The notes below the pieces were generated by a model that was given only the letters and a program-made list of their open reading frames with translations, was not told the origin of the DNA and searched no databases. The position numbers were made by a program, and so were the translations under genes. 64,000 nt of DNA, from NCBI RefSeq assembly GCF_011752045.1, contig NZ_JAAKXW010000001.1, forward strand, positions 868,001-932,000, written 5' to 3'. The stretch is from Microbacterium hydrocarbonoxydans (GTDB lineage: Bacteria > Actinomycetota > Actinomycetes > Actinomycetales > Microbacteriaceae). Numbering within the stretch: the stretch's first letter is position 1; the number at the start of each line of letters is the position of its first letter. This document shows positions 7,219 to 14,889 of the stretch, in pieces.

Positions 7219-8196
7219 ATGCGCGCACTCATCCACCCCGTGTTCGGCGAGCCCGAGGACGTCCTGAGCCTCGAGGAGCGTCCGCTCCCGGAGCCCGGCC
7301 CCGGTCAGGTGCGTCTGCGCACCCTGCTCTCCCCGATCCACAACCACGACCTGTGGACGATCCGCGGCACCTACGGATTCAAGCCCGAGCTCCCCGCGGC
7401 CTCCGGCACCGAGGCCGTCGGCATCGTCGACGCGCTCGGCGATGGCGTCGAGAACCTCGTCGTCGGCCAGCGCGTCGCCACCGGCGGCACGTTCGGCGCG
7501 TGGGCCGAGTACGTGGTGGCCGGGGCGTCAGGGCTCATCCCCGTCCCCGACGCGCTGTCCGACGAGAGCGCCGCCCAGCTCGTCTCCATGCCGTTCAGCA
7601 CGATCAGCCTGCTGCACTCCCTCGAGGTGCACGAGGGCGACTGGATCGTGCAGAACGCCGCCAACGGCGCGGTGGGACGGATGCTCGCGCAGCTGGGCGC
7701 CGCACGCGGCATCGACGTGCTCGGCCTGGTACGCCGCTCCGCCGGCGTCGACGAGCTCCGCACGCAGGGGGTCGCGAACGTCGTGGCCACCGATCAGGAC
7801 GACTGGCGCGAGCAGGTGGCCGCCCTCACCGGCGGCGCGCCGATCGTCGCCGGCGTCGACTCCGTCGGCGGATCGGCGGCCGGCGATGTGCTCTCCCTCC
7901 TCGCCGAGAACGGCACGCTCGTCGCGTTCGGGGCCATGCAGTCCCCGATCATGGAGATCGCCTCGGGCGACGTCATCTTCAAGCAGGCCACCGTCAAGGG
8001 GTTCTGGGGCAGCAAGGTCATCCAGACGATGGATGCCGCCACCCGCGGGACCCTGTTCGCGGAACTCGTGCAGCGCGTGCTCGACGGCACCCTCACCCTG
8101 CCCGTGGCCGGCGTGTTCGATGCGGCGGATGCAACCGACGCCGTGCGCGCCAGCGCCGAGCCCGGCCGCGTGGGCAAGGTGCTGCTGAAGTTCTGA
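7219..8196 (+). CDS. MDR-family NADPH reductase (quinone/enoyl reductase-like)
   Basis: A 325-residue zinc-independent medium-chain dehydrogenase/reductase. The N-terminal GroES-like domain (1-120) lacks the Cys ligands of zinc alcohol dehydrogenases; the Rossmann domain carries NAANGAVGRMLAQL, resembling the NxAxSxVG signature of mitochondrial-type enoyl reductases and quinone reductases. Likely role: NAD(P)H-dependent reduction of electrophilic quinones or enals. It follows the OhrR-like gene by 39 bp, with the ribosome-binding site AAGGAA before the ATG, and is presumably induced with it on oxidant exposure. The exact substrate cannot be read from sequence. Confidence 0.85.
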   Translation: MRALIHPVFGEPEDVLSLEERPLPEPGPGQVRLRTLLSPIHNHDLWTIRGTYGFKPELPAASGTEAVGIVDALGDGVENLVVGQRVATGGTFGAWAEYVVAGASGLIPVPDALSDESAAQLVSMPFSTISLLHSLEVHEGDWIVQNAANGAVGRMLAQLGAARGIDVLGLVRRSAGVDELRTQGVANVVATDQDDWREQVAALTGGAPIVAGVDSVGGSAAGDVLSLLAENGTLVAFGAMQSPIMEIASGDVIFKQATVKGFWGSKVIQTMDAATRGTLFAELVQRVLDGTLTLPVAGVFDAADATDAVRASAEPGRVGKVLLKF

Positions 8197-8213
8197 GCAC
8201 GCACGTCGCGCAC

Positions 8214-8247
8214 GAGGGCCACCGGCATCGCGATGTCGGTGGCCCTC
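8214..8247 (+). terminator. Hairpin after the MDR reductase gene
   Basis: Perfect 11-bp stem GAGGGCCACCG/CGGTGGCCCTC with a 12-nt loop, 17 bp after the stop. It has no T-run, so it may be a weak terminator or a processing hairpin. Confidence 0.5.
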
Positions 8248-8261
8248 CGCATGCTGGGGCC

Positions 8262-8663
8262 ATGGACATCACACTCACGCAGCCTGCAGGGCTCGTCGTC
8301 AGCCCCGCGTTCAGCCACGTCGCGGTCGTCCCGCCGGGCGCCACCACCATCTACGTCGGCGGTCAGAACGGCGTCGACGAGAGCGGCGCCGTGGTCTCGG
8401 CGGATGCCGGCGAGCAGTCGCTCCGCGCCCTCGAGAACGCCCGCATCGCACTGGAGTCGGCCGGCGCAGGCCTGGACGACGTGATCAGCTGGACGGTGCT
8501 CATCCACCAGCAGGCCGATCTGCGCGCGGCCTACGGCGCTGTCGCGTCGAAGCTGGCGCGCGACGGCGCACCTCCCCTGGTCACCGCCGCCGTCGTCGCG
8601 GGCCTCGGCGTCCCCGGCGCGCTCATCGAGATCAGCGCGGTCGCCGCCGTCATCCGCGACTGA
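8262..8663 (+). CDS. RidA-family (YjgF/YER057c/UK114) protein
   Basis: A 133-residue protein of the RidA superfamily, small homotrimers of which the archetype hydrolyses reactive enamine/imine intermediates from PLP enzymes. The fold pattern is clear: IYVGGQNGVDESG, the central SLRALENARIALESAGAGLDDVISWTVLIHQQADLRAAY, and the C-terminal PPLVTAAVVAGLGVPGALIEISAVA. The Arg that RidA uses to bind the substrate carboxylate (normally before the final strand, in an R-x-AVE-type motif) is not evident, so this may be a non-deaminase subfamily. The ATG at 8262 begins just after the preceding hairpin. It ends 8 bp from the convergent dinB stop. Confidence 0.85.
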   Translation: MDITLTQPAGLVVSPAFSHVAVVPPGATTIYVGGQNGVDESGAVVSADAGEQSLRALENARIALESAGAGLDDVISWTVLIHQQADLRAAYGAVASKLARDGAPPLVTAAVVAGLGVPGALIEISAVAAVIRD

Positions 8664-8671
8664 GCCAACGC

Positions 8672-9748
8672 TCAGATCCTGCCGCGCACCGGCGTCCGCT
8701 CGACCGGATCGCCGTCGTCGGGCATCGTCATCTCCGCACGCACGCCGAGCAGGCGCACCTCGCGGTCGCGGTCGAGCGTCTTCCCCAGCTCGACCGCGGC
8801 CGCGATGACCTCGTCGCGATCGGTCGTCGGCGCGGGCAACTTCCGGCCGAAGGTCTTCGTCTCGAACGGCGCGTAGCGCACCTTGAGATGCACCCGCATC
8901 ACGGGGCGGCTCTCCGCTGCACAGTCGTCGAAGGCATGCCCGGCGAGCTCGCGCAGCGCCTCTTCGACCTCAGCTTCCGTCGTGAGGTTCTGCTGGAAGG
9001 TGGTCTCCCTGCTGTGGCTGCGCGCCACCCAGGGCGTGTCGTCCACGACAGCGGGACCCCGCCCCTCACCCAGCTCGCCGTACCAGACGCCCATCCTCGG
9101 GCCGAACTCCCCGACGAGCATCTCCCGATCGGCCTCGGCGAGCCGGCGCACGGTGTCGATGCCATGCTCCGCCAATCGCCTGCTGATCTTCGGGCCGACG
9201 CCCCACAGGTCACGGGTCGGCTTGTCCCCCATCACCTCGAACCAGTTCTCCGCGGTGAGGCGGAACACGCCGCGAGGCTTGCCGAACTCGGTCGCGATCT
9301 TGGCGCGCACCTTGTTGTCCCCGATGCCGACGGAGCAGTGCAGGCCGGTCGCTTCGAGCACGGCTGCCTGGGCGCTCCGCGCCACCGCCTCGGGATCGTC
9401 GACGCTGACGCCGAGGAAGCACTCGTCCCAGCCGATGACCTCGAGCACGACGCCGGGGAGGGCACGCAGCGTCGACATCACCTCATGCGATGCCGCCTCG
9501 TAGGCATCATGATCCACCGGCAGGAACACCGCGTCCTCCGGTGCCTTGCGCGCGGCGATCTTCAACGGCATCCCCGACCCGATCCCGAACGCCCGCGCCT
9601 CGTACGACGCGGTCGACACGACGGCGCGCTCGGTCGGATCCCCGCGGCCGCCCACGATCACCGGCCGCCCGGCGAGCTCCGGCCGCCGCAGCACCTCGAC
9701 GGCCGCGATGAACTGATCCATGTCCACGTGCAGCACCCAGTCGGCCAT
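8672..9748 (-). CDS. Y-family DNA polymerase IV, DinB2 type
   Basis: A 358-residue Y-family polymerase (palm/fingers, thumb, little finger). Catalytic motif HVDMDQF places Asp9 and Asp11; the second acidic site is GWDECFLG (Asp108, Glu109). SVGIGDNKVRAKIATEFGKPRG and WGVGPKISRRLAEHGIDTVRRLA mark the palm end and the HhH thumb. By eye it matches mycobacterial DinB2 (IGWDE instead of the usual SxDE). The steric-gate position, Phe/Tyr in most DinBs, is Ile14 here; mycobacterial DinB2 has Leu there and readily uses ribonucleotides. No canonical C-terminal beta-clamp-binding peptide is obvious. Cytosolic, for translesion or gap-filling synthesis. Confidence 0.92.
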   Translation of the reverse strand: MADWVLHVDMDQFIAAVEVLRRPELAGRPVIVGGRGDPTERAVVSTASYEARAFGIGSGMPLKIAARKAPEDAVFLPVDHDAYEAASHEVMSTLRALPGVVLEVIGWDECFLGVSVDDPEAVARSAQAAVLEATGLHCSVGIGDNKVRAKIATEFGKPRGVFRLTAENWFEVMGDKPTRDLWGVGPKISRRLAEHGIDTVRRLAEADREMLVGEFGPRMGVWYGELGEGRGPAVVDDTPWVARSHSRETTFQQNLTTEAEVEEALRELAGHAFDDCAAESRPVMRVHLKVRYAPFETKTFGRKLPAPTTDRDEVIAAAVELGKTLDRDREVRLLGVRAEMTMPDDGDPVERTPVRGRI

Positions 9749-9802
9749 GGACCGAGTCTGACCGCTGCGGCGCCGGATGTCACCCCGTCGCCACCGGGGC
9801 GA

Positions 9803-10195
9803 TCAGCCGAGGGAGATGCCGACCGCCGTCGCGACGACCGCCAGCAGCGGCAACGTGCCCTGCATCGCCGCCGCCCGCACCTTGGTGCGATCGGACAGCA
9901 CAAGCACGAGCGCCGCGGCCAGCATCATTCCGGTGCCGGCGAGGACGAGCGTCACGCCCACCGTGGTCGCACCCACGATCACCAGGCCGACGCCGATCAG
10001 CGCCGTGAGCGCGAGGAACAGGTTGTAGAAGCCCTGGTTGAAGGCAAGCTGCTTCATGGTGACGGCATCCGCCTCGCTGGCGACGCCGAAGATCCTCCTC
10101 GTCTCCGGCTCCGTCCACTTGAGCGACTCCAGCGCGAAGATGAAGACATGGAAGGCCGCAGCGGCGGCGGCGAGGACGAGTCCGGCGATGAGCAT
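9803..10195 (-). CDS. DUF1304 small membrane protein
   Basis: A 130-residue, four-helix integral membrane protein matching the DUF1304 pattern: an N-terminal helix with FHVFIFALESLKW, a conserved soluble loop (TRRIFGVASEADAVTMKQLAFNQG), then GFYNLFLALTALIGVGLV and two further hydrophobic helices. Function unknown; relatives are small inner-membrane proteins of Gram-positive and proteobacterial genomes. The ATG at 10195 gives the family's usual length; the open frame upstream overlaps the CPBP gene and is rejected. It follows the CPBP gene by 29 bp on the same strand and may be co-transcribed with trmB and CPBP. Confidence 0.8.
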   Translation of the reverse strand: MLIAGLVLAAAAAAFHVFIFALESLKWTEPETRRIFGVASEADAVTMKQLAFNQGFYNLFLALTALIGVGLVIVGATTVGVTLVLAGTGMMLAAALVLVLSDRTKVRAAAMQGTLPLLAVVATAVGISLG

Positions 10196-10224
10196 GACTC
10201 GATTCTCGCATCCGCGGGCGGCCC

Positions 10225-11058
10225 TCAGACCAGGAAGATCGGCAGCAGGCCCGGGTTGTGCGCGTGCACGAGCACCCCGAACACGACGGCGTCGAACAGC
10301 AGGTGCACCGTGACCACGTACGCGAGCGAATGCGTGCGGAGGAAGATGAAGCCCTGCAGCAGCGCGAACGGGATCGTCAGCACCGGCCCCCAGGCCCGAT
10401 AGCCCAGCTCCCACAGGAAGGAGACGAACACGATCGCCTGCAGCGCGTTCGCGACGCCGTCGGGGAGGTGACGTCGCAGCAGTGCGAACACCGTGCAGAT
10501 GAAGAACAGCTCGTCCCAGATGCCCACCGCCCCCACACCGACGAACAGGCGCGCGATCAGCTCGGGCGTGTCGACGACGGGCCAGTTCTGGTACACGCCG
10601 CTGGTGATGAAATAGAACGGCAGGATCAGCCAGCCCAGCACGAGCACGGCGACCAGCCAGCCCCACTGCAGCCGCCCCCAGCGGCGGTGCGCCCGCCATG
10701 GGAACGAGATCCCGCGGTCCTTGTAGAGGAAGCGCGACACCAGGTACGGCACCGCCACGGCGCCGCCGAGGGCGAGCGTGAACCGGAGCATGGCCAGATC
10801 GTCGAGCTCGGCGGCCAGCGGGATCGCGCTGACGATCAGCATGCCGAGCGCGATCAGCGACAGGTCGCGGGTCAGCGACGGAGCGGATGCCGTCACCCGG
10901 CCGCGCTCGAGCCACCACGCGGCGCCCACGCCCAGGGCGATCAGCGCCCAGCCGATCCAGGGCACCTGCAGGACGAAGAACGCCGGTGCCGCCGCGCACA
11001 CGATCAGCGCCGGCGCGATCGCCGCGCCTGTCGTGAGGCGGTGTCCGGCTTCGGTCAC
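10225..11058 (-). CDS. CPBP-family intramembrane protease (divergent motif 1)
   Basis: A 277-residue multi-pass membrane protein of the CPBP/CAAX-prenyl-protease-like family (MEROPS M79 type), which cleaves or binds partners within the membrane. Motif 1, usually EExxxR, reads GIWDELFFICTVF here, with Asp-Glu replacing Glu-Glu. Motif 2 fits FIFLRTHSLAYV (FxxxxxH) and motif 3 VHLLFDAVVF (HxxxD). The start is a GTG whose GTGA overlaps the trmB stop, giving translational coupling. Whether the altered motif still binds zinc cannot be decided from sequence. Substrate unknown; the trmB link is conserved operon structure at most. Confidence 0.8.
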   Translation of the reverse strand: MTEAGHRLTTGAAIAPALIVCAAAPAFFVLQVPWIGWALIALGVGAAWWLERGRVTASAPSLTRDLSLIALGMLIVSAIPLAAELDDLAMLRFTLALGGAVAVPYLVSRFLYKDRGISFPWRAHRRWGRLQWGWLVAVLVLGWLILPFYFITSGVYQNWPVVDTPELIARLFVGVGAVGIWDELFFICTVFALLRRHLPDGVANALQAIVFVSFLWELGYRAWGPVLTIPFALLQGFIFLRTHSLAYVVTVHLLFDAVVFGVLVHAHNPGLLPIFLV

Positions 11059-11780
11059 GCTCGCGGCTTCCGCCGGTACACCAGGTCCCGGATGTCGCGG
11101 CCCTTGGCGATGCCCTTCCGCTCGAAGGCGGTCATCACCCGGCCCTCGAAGCGCTCGGCCCACTCGCCGTCGAAGGCGCGCTCGAAGAGCGGCTCGGCGT
11201 CGAGGACCTCGCGCATCTGCAGCGCATAGTCCTCCCAGTCGGTGGCGAGCCGCAGCAGACCGCCGTCACGGAGCGCCCGTGCGGCCGTGTCGCCGAAGCC
11301 GGGACGCACGAGCCGGCGCTTGGTGTGCTTCTTCTTGTGCCAGGGGTCGGGGAAGAAGATCCAGACCTCGGCCGCTGCGCGCTCCGGCAGGTACGAGGAA
11401 AGAACCTCGGGTGCGTTCGCCTCCACCACCCGGAGATTCCGCGCCCCCGCACGGTCGGCGTCGAGCATCGTCCGCGCGAGGCCTGCCCGGAACACCTCCA
11501 CGGCGAGGAAGTCGACGTCGGGCCGCGTGGAGGCCGCCGCGACGATCGCGTGCCCCTGCCCGGAGCCGATCTCGACGATCAGGTCCGCCGCCCGGCCGTA
11601 CTCGGCCACCGGGTCGAGCCGCGCCTCCGGGTGCACGGAGGTCCAGGCCACGTCGCGGGGCACGTCCAGCAGGTAATGCGGCGCGAGCTCGGCGAAGGCG
11701 CGCTCCTGCGCGTCGGACATCCGGCCGCTGCGGCGCACGAAGGACACCGGCTCGTCACGGAAGGTGCGGGGTTCGGGCAT
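11055..11780 (-). CDS. trmB: tRNA (guanine-N7-)-methyltransferase
   Basis: SAM-dependent enzyme forming m7G46 in the variable loop of tRNAs. The 241-residue protein shows the TrmB features: FVRRSGRMSDAQERA near the N-terminus, the SAM loop VEIGSGQGHAI, FLAVEVFRAGLA, EVWIFFPDPWHKKKHTKRRLV (the diagnostic FPDPWxKxxHxKRR stretch), and a T-rich MTAFERKG near the end. The ATG at 11780 is chosen on family length. Its stop overlaps the GTG of the CPBP gene (GTGA). Confidence 0.95.
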   Translation of the reverse strand: MPEPRTFRDEPVSFVRRSGRMSDAQERAFAELAPHYLLDVPRDVAWTSVHPEARLDPVAEYGRAADLIVEIGSGQGHAIVAAASTRPDVDFLAVEVFRAGLARTMLDADRAGARNLRVVEANAPEVLSSYLPERAAAEVWIFFPDPWHKKKHTKRRLVRPGFGDTAARALRDGGLLRLATDWEDYALQMREVLDAEPLFERAFDGEWAERFEGRVMTAFERKGIAKGRDIRDLVYRRKPRA

Positions 11781-11842
11781 GATCCCAGGGTAGTCGGCGG
11801 CGACCGGCTCCCTCAGCGCCGCAGGCGTCGGCGGTGCGGAGG

Positions 11843-12679
11843 TCAGGCCGGTGCGGTCACGAAGTCGATGAGCTCCTCGACCCGTCCCAGCAGCGCCGGC
11901 TCGAGGTCGCGGTACGTGCGCACCTTGGAGAGGATGTGCTGCCAGGCGCGCGCCGTGTCGGCCTGGGTCTCGTGCGGCCACCCGAAGGCCCGGCAGATCC
12001 CGGTCTTCCAGTCGGTGCCGCGCGGGATCTCCGGCCACTTGGCGATCCCCAGCGCGCGCGGCGTCACGCACTGCCACACGTCGACGAACGGATGCCCGAC
12101 GATGCGCACGTGCCGTCCGTGCGGGCCCCGCGCCACGGCATCCGCGATCCGGGACTCCTTGGAGCCCGGCACGAGATGGTCGACGAGCACCCCATAGCGA
12201 CGGGTGGCGCTCGGCGGCTCCTCGGCGAGGAGATCGTCGAGGAGGTCGACGCCCTGCAGGAACTCCACGACCACGCCCTCCACGCGGAGGTCGGCGCCCC
12301 ACACCTTCTCGACGAGCTCGGCGTCGTGCTTCCCCTCCACGAGGATGCGGCTGGGCAGGGCGATGCGGGCACGCTGATCGGCGACCGCGAACGAGCCGGA
12401 GGCCGTGCGCCGCGGACCCTGCGCCTTCGGCTTCGGCGGTCCCAGGCGCACCGGGCGGCCCTCGATCAGGAAGCCGCCGCCGAGGGGGAAGCGCCTCCGG
12501 CGGCCCTTCCAGTCCTCGAGCTCGACCATGCCGGCCTCGACGGCCGTGACGGCACCGCAGAAGCCGTCGGAGGCGACCTCGACGACGAGATCGAGCTCCG
12601 CGTGCACATCCGCGGACCTGATCGTACCGCGGTCGCGCCACCCCGCGGCGAGCACGTCGGAACCGTACCTGTCGTCCAT
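11843..12679 (-). CDS. DUF3097 protein with a Toprim-like core
   Basis: A 278-residue actinobacterial DUF3097 protein of unknown function. An N-terminal beta-rich part (1-105) is followed by RILVEGKHDAELVEKVWG (Glu115, Asp119) and GVLVDHLVPGSKESRI (Asp167, Lys174). These resemble the EGxxD and DxD/K elements of Toprim nuclease or primase domains; that comparison is my inference from pattern only. The C-terminal half, rich in Trp, contains VRIVGHPFVDVWQCV and a helical tail. It lies 62 bp upstream of trmB on the same strand, and the tRNA-modification neighbour hints at a nucleic-acid role. The gene starts at the ATG at 12679, close to the ORF-free divergent promoter region of the TPM gene. Confidence 0.8.
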   Translation of the reverse strand: MDDRYGSDVLAAGWRDRGTIRSADVHAELDLVVEVASDGFCGAVTAVEAGMVELEDWKGRRRRFPLGGGFLIEGRPVRLGPPKPKAQGPRRTASGSFAVADQRARIALPSRILVEGKHDAELVEKVWGADLRVEGVVVEFLQGVDLLDDLLAEEPPSATRRYGVLVDHLVPGSKESRIADAVARGPHGRHVRIVGHPFVDVWQCVTPRALGIAKWPEIPRGTDWKTGICRAFGWPHETQADTARAWQHILSKVRTYRDLEPALLGRVEELIDFVTAPA

Positions 12680-12747
12680 GCCCTCCAGCGTATGCGCCTC
12701 CGCTCAGGGCGAACGGCCGGATGCTGTCGCGTGTCGATCTCTGTGCA

Positions 12748-12753
12748 TAGACT
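12748..12753 (+). promoter_or_regulatory. Candidate -10 box of the TPM-pspA operon
   Basis: TAGACT about 41 nt before the ATG at 12795, leaving a short leader that holds the GGAGGG ribosome-binding site. The -35 region is weak. Confidence 0.4.
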
Positions 12754-12794
12754 CGTGGCATTGGGGGCGCCCGCTGTCGGTCGGAGGGATCTGT

Positions 12795-14840
12795 ATGAGG
12801 AATCGGTGGCTGACGGTGGCCGCGCTGGCACTGGCCGCGGTCGCAGGGGCGCTCTCCGCGAGCACGGCATCCGCGACCGACCCGGTGACGCTCGACCCTG
12901 GCTACGTGACCGATGACGCCGGAGTGCTCAGCGGGTCGGAGAAGGCCGCCGTCGAAACCAGGCTGGAGACTCTCACCGAGAACTCCTCGGCCGACCTCTT
13001 CGTGGTGCTCGTCGACGAGTTCACCTCCCCCTCGGACTACGTCCAGTGGGCCGACACCGTGGCCGATAACAACGGACTCGGACCGGAGCAGTACCTGCTC
13101 GCCATCGCGGTCGAGGGACGCAACTACTACATCTCCGCCGCCGCCGGCGGCCCGCTGAGCGACGGCAAGCTCACCGATGTGGAGGAGAAGATCCAGCCGC
13201 TCCTCGCCCAGGAGGACTGGGACGGCGCCATCATCCTGGCCGCCGACGAGATCCAGGGCGACGGCGGCGCCGGCGCCATGCGCAACCTCCTCGTGATCGT
13301 CGGGATCGTCGTCCTCGGCCTCTTGATCTGGCTCGCGGTGGCCCTCATCCGCCGCGCCCGCCGCAATGCGGAGATCCGCCGACGCGGAGCGATGCCGGAG
13401 GTCCCCGACCCGAACGATCCCTTCTCGACCCTCACCGATGAGCAGGTGCAGTCCCAGGCGGGGGTGGCGCTCGTGCGGGCCGACGACGCGATCACCTCCA
13501 GCAAGGAGGAGCTCGGCTTCGCGGTCGCGCAGTTCGGCGAGGCCGCCACCGCCGAGTTCAGCGGCGCGGTGGAGACCGCGCAGGCGAAGATGTCCGAGGC
13601 CTTCGACCTCAAGCAGAAGCTCGACGACGAGGTCGAGGACACGGTCCACGACCGCCGTGCCTGGCACATCCGCATCATCCGGCTGTGCGATGAGGTCGAC
13701 GACGTGCTCGACGCCAACACCGAGGCCTTCGACGCGCTGCGCCGGCTGGAGCAGAACGCTCCGCAGGAGCTGGAGCGGGTCAGGGGAGAGCGCGCCGCCC
13801 TCCAGCCGGTCCTCGCGTCGGCCGGCACGGCCCTGGCCGCGCTGTCCGCGACCTACGACGCGGCCGCTCTGGCCACCGTCGCGGACAACCCCGCTCAGGC
13901 ACAGGAGCGCGCGGCCCTCGCAGACCGCTCGATCGATGCCGCCGGGAAGGCGATCGCGGAGGGCCGCAGCGGCGAGGCCGCGTTCGCGATCCGCACCGCC
14001 GAGCAGTCCGTCGCGCAGGCGGCCCAGCTCGTGCAGGCGATCACCGCGCTCGGCGGCGAGCTCTCCGCGCTGGAGGCGCAGGCACAGGCGCTGATCGCCG
14101 AGCTGCAGAGCGATGTCGCCGCCGCTCAGCAGCTCCCGGACCCGACCGGCGCGCTCGCCGCCGCGGCATCCGCCACCGCCGGACAGCTTCAGCAGGCGCA
14201 GGCTGGCCTGAGCGGCAGCCCCCGCAGCCCGCAGCGGGTGTTCGAGGCTCTCACCGCGGCGAACACGCAGATCGACGCCGCGATCTCCCAGGGCAGGGAG
14301 GTCGTGGAGACGGCGCGCCGTGAGCAGCGGATGCTCGAGCAGACGATCGGCCAGGCGAACTCGGAGATCCGCGCCGCGCGCGAATACATCGAGACACGTC
14401 GAGGCACCATCGGCTCGACGGCGAGGACCCGGCTCTCGCAGGCCGAGACGAGTCTCAGCCAGGCGCTGGCGCTCCAGGCCTCGGATCCGCGCGGGGCGCT
14501 CGCCTCCGCCCGGTACGCGCTCGAGCTCGCCCAGCAGGCGACCTCCTCCGCTCGCGCCGACGTGGAGGCCATGAACCCGGCGCGCTACGAGAACGACGAC
14601 TGGAGCGGAAGCATCTTCGGGGGCTCCTCGCGCTCGAACGACTCGGGTCTCGGCGGCGACATCCTCGGCGGAATCATCGGCGGCCTGCTCTCCGGCGGCG
14701 GCGGAGGCGGCGGTGGCGGCTCCTCGCGGGGCGGCTGGCGCTCCAGCGGCGGAGGCGGCTTCCGCAGCTCCGGTTTCGGCGGAGGCGGCGGCAGCCGTTC
14801 GAGCGGCCGCAGCGGCCGTTCGGGAGGTGGGCGCTTCTGA
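12795..14840 (+). CDS. Secreted/anchored TPM-domain protein with coiled coil and Gly/Ser tail
   Basis: A 681-residue envelope protein: signal peptide (about 1-27, ending ASTASA), a TPM (YgcG) domain at about 30-155 with YVTDDAGVLSGSEKAAVETRL and YLLAIAVEGRNYYISAAAG, one membrane helix (about 165-187, LLVIVGIVVLGLLIWLAVALI) with a basic flank, a long Ala/Glu-rich helical region (about 210-590), and a Gly/Ser/Arg-rich low-complexity tail (about 600-681). TPM domains occur in photosystem II repair protein TLP18.3 and many bacterial envelope proteins. A pspA homologue follows 49 bp downstream, so a joint role in membrane maintenance is likely. GGAGGG precedes the ATG. Confidence 0.88.
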   Translation: MRNRWLTVAALALAAVAGALSASTASATDPVTLDPGYVTDDAGVLSGSEKAAVETRLETLTENSSADLFVVLVDEFTSPSDYVQWADTVADNNGLGPEQYLLAIAVEGRNYYISAAAGGPLSDGKLTDVEEKIQPLLAQEDWDGAIILAADEIQGDGGAGAMRNLLVIVGIVVLGLLIWLAVALIRRARRNAEIRRRGAMPEVPDPNDPFSTLTDEQVQSQAGVALVRADDAITSSKEELGFAVAQFGEAATAEFSGAVETAQAKMSEAFDLKQKLDDEVEDTVHDRRAWHIRIIRLCDEVDDVLDANTEAFDALRRLEQNAPQELERVRGERAALQPVLASAGTALAALSATYDAAALATVADNPAQAQERAALADRSIDAAGKAIAEGRSGEAAFAIRTAEQSVAQAAQLVQAITALGGELSALEAQAQALIAELQSDVAAAQQLPDPTGALAAAASATAGQLQQAQAGLSGSPRSPQRVFEALTAANTQIDAAISQGREVVETARREQRMLEQTIGQANSEIRAAREYIETRRGTIGSTARTRLSQAETSLSQALALQASDPRGALASARYALELAQQATSSARADVEAMNPARYENDDWSGSIFGGSSRSNDSGLGGDILGGIIGGLLSGGGGGGGGGSSRGGWRSSGGGGFRSSGFGGGGGSRSSGRSGRSGGGRF

Positions 14841-14889
14841 ACCGCACCGACGCACAGACCTCGACTACGACCCTCTGAAAGGAAAACGC

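Noticed and set aside
12680-14855. Minus-strand extension upstream of DUF3097 and trmB (about 1,266 residues)
   Set aside because: Antisense shadow of the TPM-domain gene, produced by high GC; the real starts of trmB and CPBP lie inside it.
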